A stretch of 64,000 nucleotides of DNA from Aricia agestis (lineage: Eukaryota > Arthropoda > Insecta > Lepidoptera > Lycaenidae): NCBI RefSeq assembly GCF_905147365.1, contig NC_056428.1, positions 1,394,001 through 1,458,000 on the forward strand. Reading direction: 5' to 3'. A program made the position numbers and the translations under genes. Every line of letters starts with the position of its first letter. Positions within the stretch are counted from its first letter, which is position 1. This document shows, piece by piece, positions 45,467 through 56,589 of the stretch. The notes beneath the pieces are model-generated. The model saw nothing but the letters and a program-made list of their open reading frames with translations. It ran no database searches and had not been told where the DNA came from.

Positions 45467-45923
45467 AATAAATTATCGTCAGCACTTCCCCAGTCAGAGT
45501 TCACACCAGCATTAACCGTTAATATCTAGCTTGACCTCGGGTCGCGAGCTCCTGATTTAGTTCAATTATTATTGATTTATTTCGCACAGATAACATTTAA
45601 TAATTTTGTAATTTATGCCCCTACGCCAGGTAAGTTTATGTGCAATTACTAATGAAAAGCCCATTTCTATTAGTTAAAACTATTATTAACTGTGATAGGT
45701 TCAGCTAAAATAATACTACAGTCTACACAGCTGTATAGAATAGAAATTACATTAAACGTAAGAAAAATAAAATCTTTGACTATTATTTGTAGAAAAGCAA
45801 AAATATGAAATGTAGAGACAATGTTAGATTGCAAAAAATATATACATGTAAAAACTACAGACATTCCCAATTGAAAAACTAAAAAGTATTAAAGCCGCAT
45901 TCATCACAACTATATCTATTTAT
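45467..45923. other. AT-rich stretch, nothing recognised
   Basis: No gene or repeat supported; the 66-codon frame at 45670-45870 looks random. Confidence 0.45.
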
Positions 45924-46212
45924 ACGTGGAAGAGCCATGCTTCGGCACGAATGGGCAGGCTCGACCGGAAAAATACCACGTTCTCACAGAAAACCGGCGT
46001 GAAACAGCGCTAGCGCTGTGTTTCGCCGTATGAGTGAGTTTACCGGAGGCCCAATCCCCTACCCTATTCCCTTCCCTACCCTCCCCTAATTCCTTCCCAT
46101 CCCTACCCTACCCTATTACCTTATTCCCTCTTAAAAGGCCGGCAACGCACCTGCAGCTCTTCTGATGCTGCGAGTGTCCATGGGCGACGGAAGCCCCCTT
46201 AGTTCATAAGAA
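45924..46212 (-). mobile_element. SINE, 'ggcaaacgagc' family, subtype A, 5'-truncated
   Basis: Minus-strand copy: GGCTTCCGTCGCCCATGG, CACTCGCAGCATCAG, AGAGCTGCAGGTGCGTTGCC, GGGAAGGGAATAGGG, GGGCCTCCGGTAAACTCAC, GCGCTAGCGCTGTTTCACGC, AGCATGGCTCTTCCACG. The first ~40 bases of the family are missing. Confidence 0.85.
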
Positions 46213-46595
46213 AAAATCTTTTATGTAAGGCTGGATTCATATGCGTCCGCGTGAACGAGCGGTTTGGCTGCCGCACTATGTATGAACATAGTTTAGTTTT
46301 ATAAAGCTCGTGAACTATGACCTGATCGATTTCTACGTACCGTACCGTTCACGAGTGCGGTTACAAATTGTATAGAGACATCATACGGTGATACCGAACG
46401 TTGTGACTAGTGGGGTTAGGGTACGAACGTGGGATTTGATACTGTTTGTGAAATGAAAATATTATGGTGAGAAATTTTTAGGTTCAAATACTGTCGTATC
46501 CCTTAATGCTTATAGATACAATTTTTGATACATGAATTAAGTAATGTGCGAGTAAAATGATGTCGTTCCGTAAATTTTTTGACTTTGAATAATAC
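46213..46595. other. Spacer, nothing recognised
   Basis: No gene. The GCGTCCGCGTGAACGAGCGG phrase near 46240 is noted under 44725. Confidence 0.4.
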
Positions 46596-46754
46596 GGGCA
46601 GCCCGTATGATGGAAGCTTTGATAGCAGCGCTTTATGCCAAACCCGATCAAAGGCCTTCGCAATGTCCAAACTAACAGCCAATGCCTCTCCCTTCGACTC
46701 AATTGCCTGAGCCCAACGATGAGTCAGGTATGCCAAGAGTTGTGATAATGGATT
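46596..46754 (-). pseudogene. Reverse-transcriptase fragment of a non-LTR retrotransposon
   Basis: 53 minus-strand codons give N-P-L-S-Q-L-L-A-Y-L-T-H-R-W then A-L-A-V-S-L-D-I-A-K-A-F-D-R-V-W-H-K-A-L-L and S-K-L-P-S-Y-G-L-P. This is the palm region of a Jockey/CR1-like reverse transcriptase: the motif 'LDIAKAFDRVW' includes the first catalytic Asp (motif A). The Y/F-A-D-D box and everything else is missing. Similarity stops after G-L-P (46596), and a TAA stop lies before the first codon. It is a dead, truncated copy. Confidence 0.88.
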
Positions 46755-47429
46755 AAAAATTTAAGATTTTAAAAGACGAAATTCTGTGATTCATTATTAC
46801 TATAACTAGTCATAATATTCTGGTAATGTATACATATTAAATTAACCAGAATGCATTAAATAAAATAAAATTTAACTAATTTCAACAAACCTTGCGATAG
46901 GAATCAATAATTTCATCCTCCACATAAAATCAGTATCAAATGCTGCCACCATATCTTGAGTGTATCGATCAGAATCTTCTACTAATAATGATCTATGATA
47001 TCTCTAGGAACCTCCAAATGTTCCATACATCACACGCCCCGGTATTGACAGTTGGATGATTTATACACGTCACATACAACCTCATACACTTGCTAACGAG
47101 TCAACTATTTCATTAGAAAGTATAAAATCAAGTGATGTGTGAAATTCGTAACGAGTTCTCATTAGGCGCATTATTCGGAAATATGCGTTCTACGTGAAAT
47201 ATGAAAGATTGATATTCTGTACGTGAGGTTTTCAAATATTTGTCTCCTGATTTGATGTCAAATGATGATGTTGTTTTTAATGAAACTAATATTTTAAATA
47301 TTGATATTATAAGTTTGAAGCATGTCCTTTTGCTGAAATTGTACCTACTCGTATTACTGTATGTCATGTGATGAAAGGCATAAATATACTTGAGTGTTAA
47401 GAGATTTCTAAGATTGTTGGAAAATAAGG
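46755..47429. other. AT-rich stretch, nothing recognised
   Basis: No gene or repeat supported; the 79-codon frame at 47128-47367 has no recognisable domain. Confidence 0.45.
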
Positions 47430-47655
47430 TTTTTTTATGAAAAAAGAGGGCAAACGCGCAAACCTGATGGAATGTAACTACCGCCGCCCATGGACACCCG
47501 CAACATCCAAAGAGCTGCAGGTGCGTTGCCGGCCTTTTAAGAGGGAATACGCTCTGTTTTTGAAGGTTTGCAGGTCGTATAGGCCGGAAATACTGCTGGT
47601 GACAATTCGTTCCAGAGAATGGTTTATATCTCAGAAATTCACAGTTCCAATACGA
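47430..47655 (+). mobile_element. SINE, 'ggcaaacgagc' family, subtype B
   Basis: GAGGGCAAACGCGCAAACC, CCATGGACACCCGCAAC, AGAGCTGCAGGTGCGTTGCC, then the subtype B half: TTTTTGAAGGTTTGCAGGTC, GGCCGGAAATACTGCTGG. Compare 15691 and 57487. Confidence 0.78.
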
Positions 47656-47980
47656 TAAACGAACTTCTGTGCAACATTATTAGCACTGACATAATATTTT
47701 CTTCCTCTTCAGAAGTTCTTAGGACAAATTTCAGCTTAACCACCTGCTGCACGAGCGAATTTGACAATATTATGACCTTGATTAAAAATTTAGTCCATAT
47801 ATCAGCCACTCAATAATAAAACCAACCTGCAATTTTTAGCAGGGCAAAATCCCTAACAAATATTGATATCTTAATCAAACCTAATAACTCCTTTTGATAT
47901 TTAAATAACCAGATACACATGACTAGGTTTTTTGACAATGTGTCTCTGACTCATCCCGATAAGATCTCGGCCAAGGCGTC
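47656..47980. other. Spacer, nothing recognised
   Basis: No gene or repeat supported. Confidence 0.4.
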
Positions 47981-48090
47981 ATGTTAGTGAACCACTAACG
48001 ATGTTAGTGGACCACTCATTAGTGGTTTTAATGGTTGGGGCGCGGCCATTAATACAGATCGCGATCTCGCCCCGTCGCTTCGTTAACCCA
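47981..48090. other. Tandem ATGTTAGTGGACCACT block next to GC-rich patch
   Basis: ATGTTAGTGAACCACTAACG (47981-48000) and ATGTTAGTGGACCACTCATT (48001-48020) are adjacent near-copies, each internally palindromic (TTAGTG..CACTAA). They are followed by AGTGGTTTTAATGG and a GCGATCTCGCCCCGTCGC patch. No coding frame. Possibly regulatory. Confidence 0.45.
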
Positions 48091-48910
48091 TCAGGTTATC
48101 TACACAATATACATCTTAACTATTAAAATTATCTGCAATTATGCAGATCGCATTATGGAGGCCTCACACGTTCAGATCCGTGTTGGATCTAAGTCTAAAT
48201 CTCGAGTAGTCAGTCGAATCATTTTCTCTAAACGTAACTGAGGTGAGCTTTTTATATATATTTATAAAAATACAGTAGAGGATGTCAGGAACAGGTCGAG
48301 TTTTTTTACTTGTTCTCTTCAATTGTCTTGTTTATTATATTTTTATATTCATTCTTAGATAATCTAAGATTATGTATAATTTGGCCTGAACGCATGTTTT
48401 AATTCCTGGTGATTTAGAGCTCTTTTCTCGAAGGTTGTTTCTTCCAAGTCTGATTGGAACGATGCAGGCTAATCACACGATTTGCTGACCTGATTTTAAC
48501 GAAACCGAGACTTAAAATCTGTAAAAGTACCTAAGAACCTATAAATTTTGAGAATTCGATGGAAACTCCACATCACCAACACCCGAATAGCACAAAGAGT
48601 TTCTAGTACAGCAGCGAAAACGTTCATTTGTAAATACCTATTTACATGAACTCTCACAATCACACTCTTTAGTCCGCTGATTGGTGTTTGTATTATTTGT
48701 GAATAAATCCAATTCTGTGATTGACAGAGCGTGTAACAAGTATATTGGTTCGAACGAGAGCCTTCATAGATCAGTAGTCATCAGAGGGTATACTGTGTAG
48801 TGCGTATAATATTATGAATTTGTAGAATTGAAACACAATTTTAGCACCCAGCTAACTTTTTGGAGATTTTCTGTACCCACTTACCATATCTTTATTATTC
48901 TACGTTTCTT
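48091..48910. other. AT-rich stretch, nothing recognised
   Basis: No gene supported. Confidence 0.45.
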
Positions 48911-48919
48911 TTCATTGTT

Positions 48920-49415
48920 ACTAGCTATGCCCCGCGGTGTTACCCGCAAAATTAGGAGTTCTCTCAGCACCTTCGGGACCGTTATAATGTCTTGGTGCAA
49001 AATCTTACTTTAGTAGCATATACTTAGAATACTTCTTCTAGAAATAAAATCACAATGAGCTCGAGAAGTCTACATATCTCATGGATCCCATGATCAAATT
49101 GTCACCTTATGATAACAGTAGCACCAAGTTAAAATAATATTATAATACTTTAAAACAACAATAGATATCTGTAAATAATTTAAGTAATTTAAAAGTATAT
49201 GGAAAGTTCTTACCAATAATAGGATGAGCATAATAAACCAATATAACACCTCTCCCATTTCGAAAGTCGGTTAAAATTGTAGCTTATATGTTATTCTAAT
49301 GTATAAGCTATATTATTGTAAAGTTTTGTTAAAATCCATTCCGTAGTTTTTGCGTGAAAGAGTAACAAACATTCATACATATACATCCACACATACAATT
49401 TTTTTTTGTTCGTTT
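48920..49415 (+). mobile_element. Retroposon remnant, 'ctatgccccgcggt' to 'catacatatacatcc'
   Basis: TAGCTATGCCCCGCGGTGTT with ACCCGC at 48925 is a typical retroposon start. AAAGTCGGTTAAAATTGTAG (49263), AAAATCCATTCCGTAG (49331) and the 'gagtaacaaacattcatac' end (49359) follow in a plausible order, with degenerate DNA between. Boundaries are approximate. Confidence 0.5.
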
Positions 49416-49767
49416 TTTTTTTGAAAAAAGCTATTTCCTATGATATAAATTATATTTATTACTTATCAATGAAGATACCAAATAAAGAAGCAATATGAGT
49501 CGTTTATCATGGGTAAAACGCATTAATATTATTTAATTCATTAATTTTTTCTCCTCTAGTGCCACATGTAGGCATTAACAGTAGTTTACTGCACCATCTA
49601 CACCATTACCTCTTCTATGCGGAACCACACTACCGACAAAGCCGGTTAAAGATTACAGGGGTCGACCCCTGGTAATCGATGCTCATTAGTGGGTCATTAC
49701 GTGTTCTCACGTTACTTGAGCTTTTCTACGGAATTACATCATCATCACTATCCTCTATCGCCAACTA

Positions 49768-49896
49768 AAGCCTATTAGTGTGAGAAAGAGAGTCTTGAAG
49801 AAGTTGAAAGAAGTATGTTATCGAAGTAAGGCGCAGGAGAGAGACAGATGGAAGTCTTTGGCTTTTGCCCAGCAGTGGGACAGTTTAGGCTTATAA
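49768..49896 (+). pseudogene. C-terminal end of a LINE ORF (RTE-like)
   Basis: 43 codons read K-P-I-S-V-R-K-R-V-L-K-K-L-K-E then Y-R-S-K-A-Q-E-R-D-R-W-K-S-L-A-F-A-Q-Q-W-D-S-L-G-L and a TAA stop. The pattern R-D-R-W-(K/R)-S-L...QQW near a stop is what I associate with the end of RTE-type non-LTR ORF2 in Lepidoptera. No upstream reverse transcriptase is present. A short ATT repeat follows the stop, as expected for a LINE 3' end. Confidence 0.5.
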
Positions 49897-49933
49897 TATT
49901 ATTATTATAAGCCTAAACTGCCCCACTGCTGGG
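49868..49933. repeat. 66-bp palindrome built from two retroelement ends
   Basis: CCCAGCAGTGGGACAGTTTA and GGCTTATAAT (49868-49897) is inverted, with one mismatch, at 49904-49933. The centre is ATTATT. Confidence 0.85.
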
Positions 49934-50930
49934 ATCTATATTTATATATTATATCGAAGTACTTTTTTTTTTTGACGCATTCGCTATTTTTTATTAAATA
50001 CAAAATAAGTCATGCGAAAATTTACCTACCAAATCTTTGCAGCAGAAAAAAAGTTTACATTAAAATACAAAAAATGTTGGTACAAACCTTTTTATTAAAA
50101 TACCAATTTCATTTTTTTTGCTGTGTATAAGTCTACCAGAATCTGATGGCAATTTTTGACAGTGCCAGATTTTCAAAATATTTCCTTGATCATTGGATAT
50201 TTTTTTTTATTTGTATGTTTCACACACAAAATAAGCCGCTAAAGGAACAAAAAGGGATGAATATAACATTCCTATTACCCCGGTATTGATAGAGTCAATT
50301 TATTTCTCACTTTTTACCATCAGATTCTGGTAGACCTATAACACTACGAATAATTTAAGTAAAAGAGTTCAACGAGCGCAAGCCGAGGTTATTAATTTTA
50401 GCGGTACAGTACCTATTCAGAGTATATTCTGCAAATATTCTCATTGTTTCTTATGCATAACAATTTACAAGTATCAAAGCTAACCATTCTAATATGTATA
50501 TTAAGATGAAGCCATTTTTTATAATTATGAATAACCGCAACACCTGCGCACGCCCCTATCATAAACAATAATTATTGTGACAGACAAAACTGCATAAGTC
50601 ACGTTTCATAACTTCGCAAAGTCATTCTGAACAAAAAAAAAACTCATCCTCTTTGGTCTAAACAAACAAAAAAAAACTGTTCCATATTCAAATTTGGCGT
50701 CACAACGCACCCTACATCTCAATGGCAGTCATTATCACTGCGCCACAAAAACCTGCGCCCGCGCACCGTTCCGAGAAGGTTAACCCTTTGTCTTTTGGGT
50801 TGGAGTTGTATACAGAATGATCAATTCTTCAATGTGTGATTTTATTAAAATTAATGTCGAATTCATGTGGAAGCATGTCAACATAAAATATTTGTTATAA
50901 CAAAGTTTTTTTAGTTTTTCGTCTTCACTT
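49934..50930. other. AT-rich stretch, nothing recognised
   Basis: CCAGAATCTGATGG at 50137 and its inverse CCATCAGATTCTGG at 50318 lie about 180 bp apart and may be the ends of an old element (about 50125-50335). No gene. Confidence 0.45.
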
Positions 50931-50975
50931 CAATAAAATATTAACATTTATGATAATAATGTTAATATTTTATTG
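50931..50975. repeat. Small AT-rich hairpin
   Basis: CAATAAAATATTAACAT is exactly inverted at 50959-50975 after an 11-base loop. Confidence 0.8.
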
Positions 50976-51649
50976 AAAATATCATTTATTTGCAGTTAAT
51001 TAAAACGAGTGACCCCAATTACATTACATCATGTAGTTACAGTGAACAAGTGATTTAGGTAATTTACAAGCAATGATAAGTACACGTTAATAAATAACAT
51101 TGCAAGGTATCACTACTTAAATTTATAAATAAACCTGTGTTTTAATTTACACAGCTCTTTACATGTCAAAGTTGCGAGAAAAATATTTCTGAAGCTCCCT
51201 GTATAATTCTTATTCCGAGACGCGCCCCTGCTGATTGGAACAAAAAACAATAATGAGTCGTAAATATAATAATATAATATAATAACGTCTGTTTGTCACC
51301 GCTCGTGAGAATCGGCCTTAACTGTTACTATTGTAACAGTGATACTCCTCAGGGATTAAAGATTTTGCGGTATTTTGTGAATGGATGGATACCGTAAATA
51401 AATTCCGGGATTTCTTGAACGACAAATTTTAGTTTATACTGTGAACAGTGGAGTGGCTTGAATTTTGCAAATATAAATTTTTGATATATTTTTGTCTTTC
51501 GTAACTCTTTGCTTAGATTACTTTTTAATCGTATGATAAACGTTTAGTTATTTTCTTAAAAAAAAAAGTAAAATTAGTCTATTGCCCTTTGATAACAAAG
51601 CAAACTATTTTATTTAAAAAATAATAAAAAAACATTTATTATTATTATT
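50976..51649. other. AT-rich stretch, nothing recognised
   Basis: No gene or repeat supported. Confidence 0.45.
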
Positions 51650-51731
51650 CAACGGCATAACTTTGTATTTAAGTTCATAGATAAAATAATAATATTTTAT
51701 CTATGAACTTAAATAAAATATTATGCCGTTG
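51650..51731. repeat. 82-bp imperfect hairpin
   Basis: CAACGGCATAA at 51650 pairs with TTATGCCGTTG at 51721, and ATTTAAGTTCATAGATAAAA pairs with TTTTATCTATGAACTTAAAT nearer the loop; a few bases between are unpaired. Confidence 0.8.
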
Positions 51732-52745
51732 TATGATAAAATATTTTTTATTATTCGGCCATAAGGCCGAATGAATATTAGAAGATCTTGCGTTGACTAC
51801 CTTGTATGACTTTAGTGGTACAAGACACAGGTAGTGTTGCCACAAAATAGTAGTAATTATTGGTCAATTAAATTACTATATTAAGTTTATAATTATAGGT
51901 ATTGGGGCCATCGCAAATGCGCGGCCATAACGCCTTTTGGGGCCACTATTATTGTACAAAAACATAAAATAGGCAACATTACGTACACAACTATATACGG
52001 GTGACTTTTGCGTTATGGTATAATAACTATATCTTAATGCCGTTGATCTAAGCTCCTTCGATATTGGTTGAAATCTAGCTCTTTTCTAATTATAATTCTT
52101 ACTGAGTTAGTCAGTTGTTGAATAAGTTAAGTCTCTGTCTGAAAACACATGAGCTAAAGAATTTATTTAGAAATAATACTTTATAATTAACTCGTAAATA
52201 AGCAACTAAAATACGTTGAAAAAATACATAAGGTAAATACCTAACCCAATTACTAACACCACTTTATAAAACCCTATAAAATTCTAAGTAATTTAAACAA
52301 AAAATCTAAAATGTTAACAACGGTGGGGTAGTTTTCTCTTGGAATATAATATCATAATAATATTATTATTACAGCAACAGTAATCGACACGTCATGATCT
52401 AAATAACTTATTCAGAAAGTTTACTCAGCAACTTTAACAATAAAATGCAATCTCTTATGGCATTTATAAGAACACTCTGCTTTTTAAATTAATGTTATTA
52501 AACTGGAAAACCGTACTATAGACTTGAAAATTAATATCAATAACTCGCCTATCGATCACAAGCCTAACAGTAATACAAAAGCAATAATAAAACAAATGAT
52601 TCTGTAAGTTCATAAAACGTAATTAAGTTTGCCATATTTGTGGCGGACTGATTTCTGTCCAAAACCGAACTGCGGTTCGATTCCGGGTTCGGTCAATAAT
52701 TACATGAAATTGTGTTGCCGTCAGCATTATCATTATCATGATCGT
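51732..52745. other. AT-rich stretch, nothing recognised
   Basis: No gene or repeat supported. Confidence 0.45.
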
Positions 52746-52935
52746 CATCCATACTAATATATAAGTGTTCCTGTCTGTCTGTTACCCCTTAAACTGCTGA
52801 ACCGATTTTGATGAATTTTGGTACTTTGAGTTCGTCGAAAGGACATAAAATAACTTTTTCCTAGAGTAACGTACGTAAAAAGGTAGCTTTTCAATACGTT
52901 TTTCCGGGCAACAGTTTAGGCGCAACCAAGTTGCA
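52746..52935 (-). mobile_element. Retroposon tail, 'gcgcgggaaccgtac' family (diverged)
   Basis: The minus strand has AACTTGGTTGCGCC, AAAGTTATTTTATGTCC, GAACTCAAAGTACC, AAAATCGGTTCAGCAG, AACAGACAGACAGGAAC and TATATATTAGTATGGA. Confidence 0.6.
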
Positions 52936-53624
52936 AGCGTCATGTGGTAGGTAAATAATGATTTCATCATTATCAACGTCATCACCATCATCATTATGTT
53001 TAGCATGGTTAACCAGTAGCAGCTGTAGTAACCATATTATTATGGTCCACATCATAAAAAGTAGGGGTTACCACAATTTTAACAAAACAAGTTTATTACC
53101 GAAAAAACTTTATTCGTCAAAACGTAGTTTAAAATTAATTGTCTATAACACGATCAAGTCGATTAAACTACATCTTTTTCTAAAGGTTAAAAATAAGACA
53201 ATTCAGCTCTGACGACTAAATTAAAGTTCTAAATACTAAACTGTCGGTAAACAAGCAAAAAAAAAATGATGATCCAAATTAAAAAAAAACAAGATGGCGT
53301 CTCATTAACGCGGGAAAACCAGGCACGAGGCAAATTGATTTTGCCGCTCAATCAGACGGGACAAAAACTCGAATCCTTTTTGGCGCGAACCTTTTTTGTA
53401 ATTAGAACAAATTGTTCGGTTATGATTGGCGTCGAAATAGGTTTGACGTCCGCTTTGTGATATAGGGTGTTATAAAACGTTTTGTACCTGTTAAGTTAGA
53501 TCGTATCTTAAAATTAAATTATCCTCAGGTGGTAATAAAATCTTGGAAATGTGATTTATACGGCGATCATATTATGTTCAACATTAATAATATAATAATT
53601 ATTGTTATGTTTTAGAAGTTACGC
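52936..53624. other. AT-rich stretch, nothing recognised
   Basis: The frames at 52958-53212 and 53266-53460 are not recognised as proteins. Confidence 0.4.
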
Positions 53625-53775
53625 TGCTTCGCCAGTGAGACAGAATCCCGCGGTAACTGTTCACTTTACCGAAATAAAAAGTACCTTATTTCCTTCCGTG
53701 ATCTGATCGTGATTTATGTCAAGCACGAGTTTATCAAAATGGAAACAATATCGGAGTAAATTCTATGCAAACAAA
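53625..53775 (+). mobile_element. Very diverged retroposon tail
   Basis: Weak matches in family order: TTACGCTGCTTCGCCAGTG, AATCCCGCGGTAACTGTTCA, AAAAAGTACCTTATTTCC, then CAAACAAACAAAC. Assignment is tentative. Confidence 0.35.
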
Positions 53776-53843
53776 CAAACTTTTTCTCTTTGTAATAATT
53801 AGCGAGTTGGAAATATCACCTAGGGCAGAAAAATAAGAAATGT

Positions 53844-53907
53844 CTCAGATCACATGTAATTGTTGGCCGAGGCAAAGCCAAGGTCAACAAACATATTGTG
53901 ATCTGAG
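53844..53907. repeat. Imperfect 64-nt hairpin
   Basis: CTCAGATCACA and TTGTTGGCC at left pair with GGTCAACAA and TGTGATCTGAG at right; the internal bulges are 4-6 bases. Confidence 0.7.
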
Positions 53908-53959
53908 GCTATCTTATTTACTACCCGTGGTGCGTATACTATTTTCCTCATCGACGGAG

Positions 53960-54019
53960 GCGGAAAACGGCAACATCGATAAGCGCAGCGGGAAGAAAGT
54001 TGACGTTTCCTACCCTGAG
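53960..54019 (+). CDS. Candidate exon of 20 codons, unrecognised gene
   Basis: A pyrimidine-rich acceptor (CTATTTTCCTCATCGACGGAG) precedes 60 bp ending at a consensus donor (CCTGAG|GTGAG). The frame, phase 0 at both ends, reads A-E-N-G-N-I-D-K-R-S-G-K-K-V-D-V-S-Y-P-E, a hydrophilic stretch with a basic RSGKK. GC content drops on both sides. The open frame extends upstream, so a longer exon cannot be excluded. No protein family recognised. Confidence 0.28.
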
Positions 54020-54710
54020 GTGAGAAAAATTACTTTTTTGCACATAATTTTCTAGTAAAAATGATTTAAAATTTAAGTACCTAACCGTATAAAAAGTTTT
54101 TAAAATGACGTCACAACATTTTCATCCAAACTTTTCAGTATTATTCCCACCAAATCTACTTCACCTTAAGTAAACATCACGTCCATTCATAAGAATTTAC
54201 ATGTAGTATTGAATAGGCAATAAACAAAAATATGTAAGAGCAATATCACGGTGACGGTGTACCGGCCCACCGAGTTGACCCGCGGTTCAATACGGTGTAA
54301 ACTTGTGTTTTCATAACTTAAGGTGTGACGTACAATAAAACATGATATTGGTGCCCAAAGATTTTATCATAAATATTTAATTTTTATAGAAATGAAATGA
54401 AATGAAATATATTTATTACAAGAATGTAGTGCATAAAATAGACAAGACGTAAAGAAGTGCAATTTATTAAGTTAGTATCTGGGAAACCAAGCTTTGCTCG
54501 GAGTTCAAGTAGTAATGAAATTCACACAAATCAGGCTGCGAAACAATAAAGTAATTTTTTCATGAGCAGAGGGCGTTACTAGCACAAACAGTAAACAATA
54601 ATCCGACCAAAATCCGACATGTTGTACATGTCATATCAGAATATTGACACAAATATTATCAAACGTCGAACAAAACTTTTTATTTACTGTCTATGATGGT
54701 GCTACCTATC
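54020..54710. other. Spacer, nothing recognised
   Basis: A GC-richer patch at 54250-54300 (CCGGCCCACCGAGTTGACCC) has no splice sites of quality. Otherwise AT-rich. Confidence 0.4.
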
Positions 54711-54950
54711 CTACTAGATGTCGCCCGCAACTCCGTCGCGCCAGTATTGGTTAATCGCGCGGGAACCGTACATACCGGGATAAAAAGTGTCCTAGGTCCC
54801 TTCCTGGGGCTCAAAATATCCGCATACCAAATTCTATCAAAAAAGGGTCGAGCGGTATTAGTGTGAATAGGTACCTATTCAAATATTCAAATACTTAATT
54901 TGCAAACCAATTATACAATATTAACAGACAGACGAAATGACAGACACACA
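54711..54950 (+). mobile_element. Retroposon tail, 'gcgcgggaaccgtac' family with extra segment
   Basis: TACTAGATGTCGCCCGCAAC, AATCGCGCGGGAACCGTACA, AAAAAGTGTCCTAGGTCC, GGCTCAAAATATCCGC in family order, then about 50 bp of extra AT-rich DNA before AACAGACAGACGAAATGACA. Confidence 0.75.
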
Positions 54951-55007
54951 TTTTAACCGACTTCCAAAAAGGAGGAGTTTATAGGTATGCTCGTCTGTTT
55001 TTGTAGC
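54951..55007 (-). repeat. Inverted 'cctcctttttggaagtcggt' fragment
   Basis: TTAACCGACTTCCAAAAAGG at 54953 joins the retroposon tail directly to the following 'gccaagtgcgag' repeat. Confidence 0.55.
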
Positions 55008-55430
55008 GTTCCGTACCCAAAGGGTAAAAACGGGTCCCTTTTACTAAGACTTCGTTGTCTGTCCGTCTGTCTGTCTGTCTCCAGACTGTAACTCAAGAAC
55101 GGTAATAGCTAGAGAGTTGAAATTTTCACAGATTATGTATGTCTGTTTGCCGCTATAACAACAAATACTAAAAACAAAATAAAATTAATATTTAAGGGGG
55201 CCTCCCATACAACAAACGTGTTTTTTTGGCCTTTTTTGCTTTATATCAATAATGGAAATAGGTAGGTACTTGAACTTTTCTCAAAGTACTTAGTTATATG
55301 TGTTCTTTAATATTTAATAATAATATTTAAAAAAAAGTAAGGGGCATATAAATAACCCAATTTTGGCTTAATTTTGCTCTATAATGCTTCGGAACCCTTC
55401 GTGCGCGAGTCTGACCCGCACTTGGCCGAT
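55008..55430 (-). repeat. Dispersed 'gccaagtgcgag' repeat
   Basis: Inverse orientation of 7893-8375: GTTCCGTACCCAAAGGGTAA at left, GTCTGTCTGTCTCCAGACTG, then GGCCTTTTTTGC and finally GCGCGAGTCTGACCCGCACT plus TGGCC. Confidence 0.78.
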
Positions 55431-56589
55431 TATTTTTGTACGCTCAACGATCATTTCACCGTTTGTGGACGGATTTTCAAGATTTTTTGAATTTATTTAG
55501 TAAAAAACATTAGTTTAGTAAAAAATATCTTCCTAAGCAGTTTTTTTTAATGTAATCATAATCCTCATGCCAGTGTGCGTCAATCCGCCGTTAATATGGT
55601 TAGCACCAGCTTTTCCCGTGTGAGCTCTCCACCACCACTCACCACTTAGAGTGTCATGATAAAATTATTAAGAGATTGTACCATTGTTTATCTGTCGCCG
55701 GGTTTCACACGACCACTCAAAAATCATTGATTAGCGTATGATTTTGGCTGATATGACATGTTGTGTGATTGTAACAGTACAATAATTGTCATCGGGTTGA
55801 ATGGTTCGTGGTGAAAAGCTGCTTTAGCAGATGAAATAGGAGCTTTCTTTTTATACTTAATTATTAAATTATCATCTATAATTGTGATTGTATCTGTAAA
55901 TCTTAAATACATAAATGCGCGGTGTTTCGAGGAACATAAACTCCCTATAATATTATACTGTTACTTAATTTCATACTTGCACTAAAAGTAAAAAAAAATA
56001 ATATATCTTTTTCTGTGCCCTCTGTCGCTTCGAACGACAAGTAGTTTTTTAATTGATTTCTCTCTATATTATAACGTTAATGCTGATGCTTCGTCTACCA
56101 GGCACCCGTGCTTAACCCGCGACCGCAGGGCGAAGGAGCGCCACGACAAATGTTTAAAATAGATTACATTTTTACTTCCGCGCTGAACGGTGACACCGCA
56201 ATGAGATTAGCTGTACTGCGACTGAGGCTGTTTGATACTTGCATGACTTAATTATTATTGACTGATCGCAGGAACGTATGAGTTGTCTCGGAACTGTCGG
56301 AAACTTGTATGCACTTAGCAAGGCAAGTAGGAGGTTTTTAAATAGCTTAAAACGAAAATATTCCAAAATTATCAATAATATTAATTAATATTATACACAG
56401 ATATCAAAAAATATTGTGAGTAAAATATGAATGATAGAGACCACACTCTTACAGCTTTATTTATTTAAACACTTCATGTAAAAATTTACATAGGCAGTAG
56501 TGTAGCCTAGTGGCAACAATGAGTATGTTGAATAGGCGCATTCTAAAACAATATTAGTTAAAATATGATGTAATAAAATATCTTATATA
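55431..56589. other. Spacer with a GC-richer open patch at 56095-56150
   Basis: The patch (GCACCCGTGCTTAACCCGCG onwards) is open for about 50 codons after a CTACCAG acceptor-like site, but no donor follows and the C-terminal half looks random. No gene called. Confidence 0.35.

Noticed and set aside
54241..54300. GC-rich patch open to a stop, followed by AATAAA
   Set aside because: No acceptor with a pyrimidine tract; frame too short to judge.
56101..56250. About 50 open codons after CTACCAG
   Set aside because: No donor and no protein character in the second half.
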